Origin: Sipunculus nudus
Lineage: Eukaryota; Annelida; Sipuncula; Golfingiida; Sipunculidae
Reading direction: 5' to 3'
Length of the DNA stretch: 64,000 bases
NCBI GenBank assembly: GCA_026874595.1
Contig: CM049318.1
Location: 32,398,956 to 32,462,955, forward strand
A program made the translations under genes and the position numbers. Position 1 is the first letter of the stretch; each line of letters opens with the position of its first letter. The notes under the pieces are model-generated. The model did not search any database, was not told where the DNA came from, and saw nothing but the letters and a program-made list of their open reading frames with translations. Below are positions 38,437 to 49,100 of the stretch, in pieces.

Positions 38437-40249
38437 GACTATACTGGTGAATTTAACTAACTTTCTCTGGTACTCACCGTGTCTTGCACAGTTTAATTCC
38501 GAATTATACTAAGTCACGCTTACGAAAAAGACTAATAAGGGAACAGCCAATTACAGGTGGTAATAAAATGCACACCCAGGTGGGCATTAATGGTTGGTTT
38601 TAAACTAGGTTATGCCTCCTTAGTCCTGAAGTGTTCGTATACACATAACATATATCAGGCGGGATCACAGTGGTACCCGTGCATTAATGAAATACGTCAT
38701 GACATTAGCGACCACTCTCGACAGACGGGGTTTGAGTGCCATTGAGTGTTGTTTAAGCGGAAGTTGGAGAGTTTATTTTATTGTACACAAGCGTTGTCTG
38801 TGAAGTAATGTACGCTAAATTTCACAGTTTATGGACCTTGAGTTACCGGTTTAACAGTGTGGAAGTACGCACTTATGGGGTTGATATGGGGAGGGGTTAT
38901 TCTATTACAGTCCTGCAGGAGAATATACTAACTGTACAATTGACGTGTCGTTGCCTTCTCCCCCCCCCCCTTCCCAGTTTCGCCACGTAAATATATCCAG
39001 TTAAACATTTCCTGTGTCCACAGAGTCTATGGGCGAATAAAATTGACGATCTATTTAATACGTTACTTGGGCCAAATACCAGTCGGCCGGAATTTGCCAC
39101 AAGAGGTCTGAATTATCGGACTAGTCAGTTAGGGAACCACCAAAGAACAACCTTGCCACAAACTTATCATGTCTGTTCGTATGTGTTAAATAACAGACGA
39201 TATTTGGCAAGGCAAACTTGTTGAATCGTTTAACCTGAGTTCATTTAAAAGCGTTAATGTTTAAAGCTTTGGGGAAACCTGCTGCAACGTCATTCAATAT
39301 TTTCATGATGTATGTTGATGCCACCGTAACAGATGGATGTAGAAATTTGCTAAGCCTTATTTTCCTTCATGTTCTGTATGATATAAGTCGAGAAATATCA
39401 AGAGGCTTTACTGGTGAGCAAATACTATTATTCTATGACAGTGCATTGGTCAAGTTATCATCTGGGGTGGATGGGTGCACCTTTTAAACCGGCAGCTAGG
39501 AAATTCTGAAGGGAAATGAAGGTCCCCTGTTACATAAAGGTGTTATTCAGATCCAGAAAGAATCTCAGATCTGATCAGAAAAAGTATGTAGACCTTAACA
39601 GTCACCTATCTGTTCATTAGCCTTTATCTCCCTTGAAATCTGGGTCTCTCTAATGGAGTTCCGTCTATACAGTGTCATAATAGACTGTTAACAAAAATGA
39701 ATGTAATCCATTAGAAAGTCTTTCAGATATTGTTTCGAAACCAGATGTCAAGTGACTAGTTGCTAGTGACTTTGGGCCAAAATAAGGCGAAGGTCACTGA
39801 AACTGTCTGCGTATCCTTCACGGTATAGACGTTGCTAAAATATGAAGTGTTTGGTTTTGACATATCACGTTAAGAAAAGACTGGTCGGAAATGTTGGAGC
39901 TGCCCTAGAAATCCGACAATTGTCATTTAACACATGGAGACTACACATTATATAATCAGTTAAGATTGTCAAACCATGTCTTCCTCTCTGTAATAGACCC
40001 CATCATCTATTAAGCGGTGTGATACGATTTCATCCGTTGGTATATTAACTTGATTAACTTGTGTGACCCGTTATATAATCATCATCACTCAAATGGACTC
40101 GCAGACCCCTCCCCCAACACACAAACATAAATGTAATATATCTTGTGAGCTTTATATGTATATATTTATATTTAAATATATATATATATACTAAATCACG
40201 GTTTAAATATAATACAATTAAGTATAAGGCTTCAGAAAAGAAGGTATGT
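38437..40249. other. Upstream region of CNT copy B, no gene recognised
   Basis: Expected to hold the copy B promoter and 5' UTR. No clear TATA box or initiator could be chosen. A C10 tract lies at about 38959. Confidence 0.35.
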
Positions 40250-40545
40250 TTTCAGTATAAGTTTATTCTAAACCAGGTCAAGATATAATATTTCATATAG
40301 TCCAGCTGTTAAGAGAAGAATTGTGCAAAAAGTGAAAGAAGCATGAAACTTGGCATAATAGTTGGCCAGACCATACTTTATATTTTCAGATATAGTGCCA
40401 AGCGGAATTCATCCGATCTTGGTCAAAATCTAAGATGGCGGCCAAGATGGCCGCCGGATTATCAAATATCAATACATTAGGTTATATTTGTCCTAGAATG
40501 CTTTCCAAGTGCACTATTTTTATGTTTTGGGGTCGATAAATTATT
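40250..40545 (+). repeat. YY1-motif interspersed repeat, copy 1
   Basis: About 290 bp with the core AAGATGGCGGCCAAGATGGC (two YY1-like AAGATGG sites) at about 40432. It matches the reverse complement of 44330-44600 along its length, including CTAGAATGC...CAAGTGCAC on one side and CAGATAT...GCGGAATTC on the other. Confidence 0.85.
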
Positions 40546-40689
40546 ATGGGTTAAAAGTCTGTAAAGTGAATCTGTGAATGAATCCTGGTTTTGTTTATAT
40601 TGAAATTGTTCTACATTTTCCCTTGTTTACTAGCACAATGGATCGCAAACATTATTTGTTGATTTCTGCACAGTAGTCGCATACATTTG

Positions 40690-42350
40690 TGATCGCAGTC
40701 AAATGAAAGTGTCATTTGCTGGCTTAGGATTGTCTGCTTTGTCATGAATTCGGATGCTTTAATAGTAGAACAATTTTTATTGCAATGTTTCTTCCTCTCT
40801 TCCTTTTACTTCCCCTTTATTTGCATGCTAACAAATATAATTCCTTTGAAGAGGTGAAGGGTGAAAAAAAAACAAATCTGTCGTAATCTGCAATGGAATA
40901 AGGATTGAACTTGATATGTCCATAAACACTTACCATTAGAATATTTGAAACCTACATACATGTACTTAGGTTTTACGATCAGCATTCATGTAAACCTTTG
41001 TTAGGGCAATTGAAAAATATCAAACGTATAAATGCAACTGTGCTGACATTTAACATATATATCAATTTTACATATTTGAGCCCAATGTCTGTTTCAATGT
41101 AATGGAATGGACAATTGAGTGGTAAAACGCTCGGCTATCTCCACTGGCGCCCCAGGTTTAAACAACATCGTTTCTATTCCTATTGGGTTATAATGGCCCA
41201 TCCAAGGTGGGTGAATTCCGCCTTGTCCTTTTAATAGTAATTTAAATTAACTGTACAATCCATATTAATTATATATTATAATAAAATAAATTAGACAATC
41301 CATATAATATAAAGTTTATCCTGCTTATAACTTTTATATAAGACTGGATGCGTGAGTGGCAGGATACAGACCTATGTAAGAAGCTCACACCTGTCAGCTG
41401 TATTGATTTCGCCTTGTGTGTACCTACTGAAATTGTACTAAAAGTCCCTTTTTCATCAGTACACCCAACGGTAAACTTGATAAAATTTGCTGAATACTGC
41501 ACTTTTAAATGAAAGTGTCATTTGCTGGGGTAGGTTTTATTATATTAATATTTAATATCTGACATCCTCTGTTTGAAATCCCTTTATTTGCATGCTAACC
41601 TGTATTAACTGCTTTGCCGAGGTAAGGGATGAAAGAAACTTAGGTATCCTGTCTGGTATCAGTGGGAGCTTCATACATCAGTGAAGAATAGGTAGGGTTT
41701 TCGAAAATCTACAAACATGATATTTAATTTTACCATCAACTTAACATTCATGTAAATCTTGATTAGCGCAATAAAAAATCAAATAGTTTTGCTGAACTTT
41801 AATTTACATGTTCTAGTTAAAAGTATTTGAACAACATGTCTGTTTTATTTATTTTATTCCAAACATCTTTTACCAGGATAGCCTATATTCAGCACATTTG
41901 CTGGTTTTCAACAGGGTCCTGGATAAAGTTAGAATATATAAAATTAATAAAATATACATCATACATATACAGATTAAACATGACATAGTGTTATATATAT
42001 TAAATACATAGTTCAATATATAGCGTGAACGATTAAAAGATGTTATGCAGTGATGGAACAAAGTCGTTACATTGAAAATAAAATAAAATACATATCAACC
42101 TCATGAAATTGATGAAAGGTAGATTTGTGGTAATATACAAGTAAGAATAATATAAAATTGTGCTATCATCGCATCTATATAAACGCTTAAAATGGTCGTG
42201 ATCTGAGGCATGCTTTAAGGATAAAGGCAGTTGATTCCATAGAAAAGGAAAGACTTTTATTTATAATGAATTTAGAGTGCATGCGTGCATGACAAGATAC
42301 GCACTTATGTGGAAGCTCACACCTGTGTGATGTATGGATTTTAAGCTTCT
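40690..42350 (+). repeat. Diverged direct repeats between the YY1-motif arms
   Basis: AAATGAAAGTGTCATTTGCT occurs at about 40701 and 41507, and CTTTATTTGCATGCTAAC at about 40815 and 41582, giving a direct repeat of about 0.8 kb. A second pair (AAGCTCACACCTGT) links 41390 with 42316. No coding sequence recognised. Confidence 0.65.
41107..41166 (+). mobile_element. SINE head fragment
   Basis: ATTGAGTGGTAAAACGCTCG followed by CCCCAGGTTTAAACAAC resembles box A and box B of the tRNA-like SINE heads at 34947 and 44085. Confidence 0.4.
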
Positions 42351-43530
42351 TTTGCCATGAATTGATGGCTTTCAGACTGTATGTTGGCAAGAAAACAGAA
42401 TCCACACACATTAGAGGTGCGCGACATGTAGCTGTATGCTGCCTTTGTACTATGGTGATGAATGCATGAAATAACACTCATGCAGATTACTAATTTTGTG
42501 ATATGGTGACGATGCAGACTTTAGACTGCATGATCGTAGGAAAGAACCAACACGTGTCAGTAAAGTATCACTGCCATTTGCTGTGATGCAATTTTTGTGA
42601 TATAAAACTTGTTCCTTCCCAACGAGTTGCCATTAAAATTCACTTTGCAAAATGCGTTGGTGTCAACAAAATACTTTCAATTGCTGACATTATGCACATT
42701 TGTAGATTCATGTAGTACATGCATATATTGTTAGAAATATTCACCACATGTATGAGTCGGTGCTGCTAGGTTCAAGCTAGCTGATCCATGGATGGATGCT
42801 AAGAAAATGATACAGCAAGACGGAAGATAGAAAGTCTAATTCACAAAACAAGGTTGAAAAATATAATGCACCCTCAGGTTCCAGACATGCATTCTAAACT
42901 TGATTACTTAAAAAGTTTGGTTTGAGTTTTTATCGACTTGATTGGTGATTGTAACTTTGCTGTGCTTTCAGCTTCTGAGCTCTGGCAACCTTTATACTTT
43001 CCCTTTATGTCAGTTTTATGCCCAAATGCAGAATGCTTGGGTAACTTGTAATTCATACCCTTCGCTTCATCAAGTGAACATATATTAATGAGGATAGACT
43101 ACTTCTGAATATTATTACTGAACAGAGCAGTTAATACATTATTTTTCTTTGTATTATTGCCAGCAAATTTTATAACCTTGCCTGAATATTTTCTTTTTTA
43201 TTTTGCAGGACAAGAGCGTTTTTCTTCTAGTAAAACGCCCACAATTCCAACTTACTATCGGTTCTTTTTATCTTATGTACAAAGTTCAGTCCGACCTACA
43301 ATCTTGAAGCAAATATTTATTATTTCTAATTATCATTATATTTATAATAAGTGTGTATTATGTAGGCAAACGAAGTATTTTAACACATCATTTGGAAATG
43401 CAAAGTTACCTTATTGGCAAGGATCATAAACCAGATTATCAGTGTAGAAGGTAAACGGCAAACTGCACAAGTGTCTACAAGTGTCCGGATTCTGTTATGA
43501 ACCATCACCACAGTACAAAGATAGCATATA
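42351..43530. other. Non-coding, no feature recognised
   Basis: AT-rich sequence. A 90-codon open frame at 43157-43429 (plus) has no recognised motif. Confidence 0.35.
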
Positions 43531-43660
43531 CGGGGTTAGAACGTTGCCTCGTGGTTAAGGACGTGTTTGTAGGTCCCCGGTTCAAACCCCGTCGATGTCG
43601 CAATGGCATAATGTCGAAATCTCGCCACAAACCATGAGATTTTCACTAATGTCTTATCGA
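43530..43660 (+). mobile_element. tRNA-derived SINE head
   Basis: The plus strand reads GGTTAGAACGTTGCCTCGTG GTTAAGGACG (box A region), then box B GGTTCAAACCCC at 43579-43590. The acceptor arm does not fold as a tRNA and an extended tail follows, so a SINE is more likely than a tRNA gene. Confidence 0.6.
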
Positions 43661-43944
43661 TAGGTTATGACTTCTTTCTAACAACATATCATCTTTATCA
43701 TACAGATAAATTCATTCTCATTCAGTAGAAAGTGATACTAACAGGCCTAAATCTATAACTTCAAAAGAAAGCATAACATATAGCATAATGTGGTGAGCCG
43801 CTAAATATGTACTGATCCTTTCTTCAGGCAAGCAAAGAGTCTTAAAGCTGCACCGTCACGTCAAGGCAAAAGAGCCATAACTTATAAACAAAATTTCTTT
43901 TACATGGATTGTAGTACTGGTTATAATACCTACTACAAGGCTCT

Positions 43945-44108
43945 TTCCGTGGCTCGGATGGCGAAGTGGTGGATGGAATCAGAGGACACGAAGAAAACAA
44001 CCGACTCTGTATGGACCACAACAATTCACTCTCATAGCAACATCGGGGACAGAAACTTTGATCGCTAGTGAAGAGAGCCGAGCGTTTTACCAATCGACTG
44101 TCTTTCAT
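43945..44108 (-). mobile_element. Degenerate SINE fragment
   Basis: On the minus strand, CAGTCGATTGGTAAAACGCT precedes a weakened B-box region. It is the same head type as at 34947-34968. Degraded. Confidence 0.4.
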
Positions 44109-44329
44109 AACATTGAAAGAGACATAGTGTTCAAATACATAAAATTAACAAATATATTAAATTTCGGCAGGGTAATCAACAAATACGTTTTACCGTTAGA
44201 TGTGCTGGTAAAAAAGGGAAATTTTAGCACAATTTCAATACCAGCAAAATCAGACTTCATTCACCCATCCATGATACAGACCTGGAACCCTTATAAATAA
44301 ATTTTTCGAGCCTAATAACATAGAAACTG

Positions 44330-44600
44330 TGCACTTGCAATGCATTCTAGGAAAAATATAACCGACCATATTGGTATTTTATGTTTCGTTGGCCATCTTG
44401 GCCGCCATCTTGGAGTTTTAGCAAGATGTTGTGAATTCCGCTCGGCCCCATATCTGAACATATAGAGAATGATCTGGAAAATTATTATGCCAAGTTAAAT
44501 TCTTAATTCCAGGTTTTCATTTAAATTCTTCTCAATATGCAGCTGAACTGTTGGTCTAATGGGAATATTACAAAATTCGTGAAAAAAAAACAGCTAATGA
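44330..44600 (-). repeat. YY1-motif interspersed repeat, copy 2 (inverted)
   Basis: Inverted relative of 40250-40545, with GGCCATCTTGGCCGCCATCT at about 44391-44410. It pairs with copy 3 as a head-to-tail repeat of about 330 bp. Confidence 0.85.
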
Positions 44601-44629
44601 GTACCTGGAGAGGGTTGGAATCTCAAAGA

Positions 44630-44895
44630 TTGAATTTCTCAGTCAAAAAAACATATTTTTAGAGTACTTGCAATGCTTTCTCGGGACATTTTAACTCAAG
44701 TTATTGACATTTTCTAATTTGGCGGCCATCTTGGCCGCCATCTTGGATTTTGGCCAAGATAATTTATTTTTAGCTTGGCCCTATATCTGAAATTCATCAA
44801 TAAGCTCAAAAGAATACTTTTGCCAACTTTCATGCTTCTTTCTTTTTTATGCACAATTCCTCCATATATGGGAGCTTAACCGCTGGACTAAGAGT
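44630..44895 (-). repeat. YY1-motif interspersed repeat, copy 3 (inverted)
   Basis: Contains GGCCATCTTGGCCGCCATCT at about 44723-44742 and matches 40310-40460 in reverse complement, including GAAAGAAGCATGAAA.TTGGC and the TAGTCCAGC end. Confidence 0.85.
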
Positions 44896-45248
44896 AAATT
44901 CATATAATCAACCAAGCATATAATTCTATTTATTGATATAGTTTATTTGCAGTATAAAAATATTATTACCTGAATAATGAGGGGATTTATTACATTGAAC
45001 ATCCCCTTGCCGAAAAATTGGGGGGGGGGGGGGGTTATACATTGGCATTATGCAGTCCTCTTAACTAGCCAGTGCTCAATGGCCCATTTGTGAATAGCAC
45101 ATCTCCGTCTTTGTGAGTTATGTAAAGCATGTTCAGTTACACATTAACACGTGTTTTCATGCCACCGCAATCATCAGATGTGAAATGTTAAGGAATGGTT
45201 GCTGACATTATATAATTACGTGCCAAAGGGATGAGCCATGATCAGGTG

Positions 45249-45815
45249 GGAGTGTGTGGGGATTATGATTACGTCTGCATTTGGAAAAGAGCTCTTATCT
45301 TTTGTTGAGTCTTTGTGTCCTGGGGAACGTTATGATTTGGACCTTTTCTTCCAGGCAAAGATTACAACTTCCACTGGGAAGCTTTCCAGGTGGTGCGCGC
45401 TTGAGGCCGCAAGTTTATTGAATATGGGGTGTCTGTTTTTCGTTGGAGCCAAATGAACTTTGAAAATTCCAAGGCTTTTGCGTACTTGTGGTGGCTGAAT
45501 GATTTCTTGTGGTTTCTGTAGCGGGATTTAAAGTCGGTGCCGGCAAGTCCGATGTAGATTTTCTCCGAGGTTGCGGTTTTTACGTCAGCGACAAAGATAA
45601 TACCAGCTTGTAGGCATGCCCTTTGAAGGGGGCACTTTGTTTTTTTACGGTAATTGCATCCGCTTGGTTGCGTTAAATTCTGTCCGCTCGAAAGTTGGTT
45701 GTTATGCCTCTTAATTATAGATCGCACGTTTGGCATGGTGCTGTAGCTGACTTTGACCGAGTTCTTGTTGAATATTTTGTGGAATGTATGATTGATGGGG
45801 AAGTGTTTTTTTACT
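45249..45815 (-). mobile_element. Penelope-like element remnant (GIY-YIG endonuclease region)
   Basis: On the minus strand the translation runs FHKIFNKNSVKVSYSTMPNV, CNYRKKTKCPLQRACL, the GIY-YIG-type IYIGLAGTDFKSRYRNHKKS and ALEFSKFIW, the arrangement seen at the 3' end of Penelope-like element ORFs. After a frameshift near 45370 it continues CNLCLEEKVQII...LNKR, stop, ELFSKCRRNHN. The reverse transcriptase part is missing. GIY-YIG cuts DNA during retrotransposition in this class. The frameshift and stop show it is dead. It sits about 300 bp beyond the stop codon of copy C. Confidence 0.85.
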
Positions 45816-45856
45816 CATTACATATGTCATGGTAGCTGTGATCAAAATGGCCTTTT

Positions 45857-45862
45857 TTTATT
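45857..45862 (-). terminator. Candidate polyadenylation signal of CNT copy C
   Basis: AATAAA on the minus strand, about 255 nt beyond the stop of copy C and close to the PLE fragment. Weak evidence from one hexamer. Confidence 0.3.
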
Positions 45863-46117
45863 CAAATACACAATAATGGAAGTAAAAAGCAATTCCTGTT
45901 GCCAATGTCTTTGTAGTTAAGGCGGCAGTATGCATAAAGTCATCGGGCAGCGATCGTGGGCAAACTGTCGACATAATATTGCTGCTAGACCATGACAACT
46001 GAATCTCCATAACAAAACTACGGTCTGTCTAATCATCACCTTCATCAGATTCAGTGTTTGTTCTCTTATGTTCTTTGCGCTGGAGCAGAGTAAGCCAGTT
46101 ACTTCCTTGGACATGTT

Positions 46118-46137
46118 TTACCCGGTTAAAAATAAAC
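46118..46137 (-). CDS. CNT copy C, exon 11 equivalent (20-nt terminal exon)
   Basis: After TTCCAG the frame completes Gly, reads LFLTG and stops at TAA. It is the same micro-exon as in copy B, here only 176 nt after exon 10. Confidence 0.8.
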
Positions 46138-49100
46138 CTGGAACATTATAAAACAGTAAGTTCATATGACAGTATTGTGATAAAACAGTAAGTTCATATG
46201 ACAGTATTAAGAACCATGGTCATAATGTCTAAAATTTTTTCCCTGTTCGCTTATTTCGCAAATTCAACCAGTTTACATGCTACCCAGGCGCATGAAAAAC
46301 AAGATATACTCACCGGCAATGCATGCTGTCATAAAACACGCCACGTTTCCTGCTATCATCGCTCTAATAACGAGTTTTGCGAGGTCTCCTCTCCTGTCAG
46401 GGGCCATTGCTCCAATCCCTCCGAGCTGAATGCCGATGGATCCAAAGTTAGCGAACCCACACAGGGCATACGTAGCTATAACTACAGAACGGGGCTGAAA
46501 TGTAAAAATATCGTTTTTCATATCCAAAATAAGAAATTTTCTATGAAAAAAAAATATTAAAAGTATATTATTTATAAAAAAGCAAGAAATGTCTACCGAA
46601 AGACAGATTCTTATTGAATCGGTAAACTGGATTATATAAATTCTGCAGCGTATTGTTACTATCTAACTTTATATATATATATATAATGTACCATAACTCT
46701 GAAGAAAAACAATACTGTAAATTCACAACACTCTGTTTCACGGGATGCGACCCGATCATCAGGTAAATGTGGTTAGAATGAAGCTAGCGGCATGGTTTGA
46801 AAAGCCGAGACTTTAAGAGATTACGAGATTATGCTTTGTCGATTGGGGGGGGGGGGGGCCTGTGAAAGACTGACACTGATCCTATTGTTGTCGGGGGCAC
46901 AATAGGATTGGTCGGGGTACACGTGCGATACTTGAACATAACAGGGCAAAGAGGTTTGTTGTTGTTTTAATGTTTATATATAATACAAAGATATCTTGCC
47001 AGGATACTCTTACCTTCTACTATAATGTACCATATATATGTGCACTATATAAACTATTCTCACTATATATGGTACATTATAAATGCTCCCCCACATGATA
47101 GAGCACTCTCACTGTGATTTATTGAACTTTTTTATGTAATACATTGTGTGTGTGTGTGTGTGTACATCATGCGCTAAGGGATGATCTGATCTATCTAATG
47201 TAGATGTCAACATTTTGAGTTTCAGGGAAATTATACACACTTATGATACTTAAATTAGAATTTATCATAGGCAATTGCATTGAAAATAGTTTTGAGGTAT
47301 GATCTTTGTTCTGATGTCCTTTCTCATCTGCAGTGGTCAGATAGTTGGCTCCCTGCCGTGCAATCCATTATAAACATTAGATGAATATTTGCTTTTCTGA
47401 ACTCCGTTCACTCGGACGAGTTAATATATATGGCAGTGTTCACAATGTTTTACATCTCTTACAAAAACCTATCCTTTCATGAAATGTCGAAAAAAATGAC
47501 GTGAAAATGTCAAAATTAATGTCAACCATTTTATATATTTCTGACAATGGCATATCTCGTCATGAAATGTCATAAGAAGTGACGTAGAAATGTCGTAGGT
47601 ATAATGTGCACCATGTTTTATATCTCTGACAAAGGCATATATCTTCATGAAATGTCATAAGAAATGACGACGTAGAAATGTCGTAAATCTAATGTTATCC
47701 ATATGTTATGTGTCTGACAAAGCATTGTTTGACATTCTTACAAATGTCGTAAATTTAGTACAAACAATCATTAGACAACCGAGGCAGTTTTTGCGTATAC
47801 CTCGGTTTTTCAATGTACAGACTATATCTCCATTACAAAATCCCGAATTAATCGGAGCTATTATGTATTTCTGTACAGTTTCTTTGTATATTTCTGTATA
47901 ATAAGAGCTTAACTAAAGCAAAACATTCAAAGATGGTTAAACCAGTTTAAATATTTTTTTTTTACCGTAAAGGAAACATCTTACTTCTAAAACTCCACCG
48001 ACCAGTGTTGTGTTAGTGTTGACCAGAAAAACATCGTCTCTCTGTATTACCGCGGTACCATTGTAACGTCTGTAAATGTCACTATTACTGACGAAAACGC
48101 TGAGTCGTTCGTACGCAACGAACTCATTCAGGAAAGTCTTCACTCCGATAAGCTGCGCCACCTTACGGCAGTCTACTAAATCAACCCCCATAACCAGAGC
48201 GATGGGAAAGAATACATAGGAGCAGATCAGCTGAAAAGATAATATAAGTGATATTGAAACAAATATATACAGACAAATGTGGATTATGTTTAATCTTATA
48301 TACCTATTTACGTAGTGATTAGAACATTTTTTAGAGCAGCGGAAATGTTGGATAATACTGGAATGTCATTATTACTCAATGAAACTTAAGCCATCCTAAC
48401 ATCCAACAATTTTTTTCGAGAATAATCGGTTGTATCGGTAGAAGTGAGGGTGCCGCCAGTCTTTAAAATCAAATTAAAAATCTGTAGATAAAATGGGGCA
48501 ATTAAAAAACAACCGGCTGTTTTACAGGTTACATTTCCGTCTTTTTATAATGTCTGATGCCAATAATATTCCTGGAGACGAAGTCAGAAGTCATCAAAAT
48601 GACTAAGAAATATGGTGATCTGCAGGAAAAATCGGTAGGCGTGCGGGAACTCACCAGCCGGCGAGACTTGTACATTTCGGTCGGAAAAAAAAATCGGTTG
48701 ATGGGAGGTTGGCTTTAGTTAAGAAGATCATTTATTACGAAAACTCACTTTTTAAAAATCTGCATCCATATGATAATGATAAAAACGGAGAAAAGCATAA
48801 TGCATGTTGTTTATGGAAAGCTGCTAGAATATAGAGAATACACTCTGAACACAAATGACCTAACCATGAATTCAACGTGACCTTAATCGCATATGTTTTT
48901 AATGAATAATCATGAGCAGAGCCGTTTGGCAATGTAAAAAGTCAATCAATCACTCACAAGCGCAAAGATTACATAATTTTTGCGACCTATAAAAAACAGA
49001 ACACATGGAGAACACATGCACCCTCTGTCCGCATGTTATCCGGGATATTTTTACATGACGGAGACAGTATATAAATAGTCCCAGGTCAAAAGTTGCAGGA

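Noticed and set aside
43530-43600. Possible true tRNA gene
   Set aside because: Box A and B are present but I could not fold a complete acceptor stem, and SINE-like text follows.
45917-46114. 65-codon minus-strand open frame directly after the copy C stop
   Set aside because: It lies in the presumed 3' UTR. The shared micro-exon and stop in copies B and C explain the coding end, and the frame is not conserved behind copy B.
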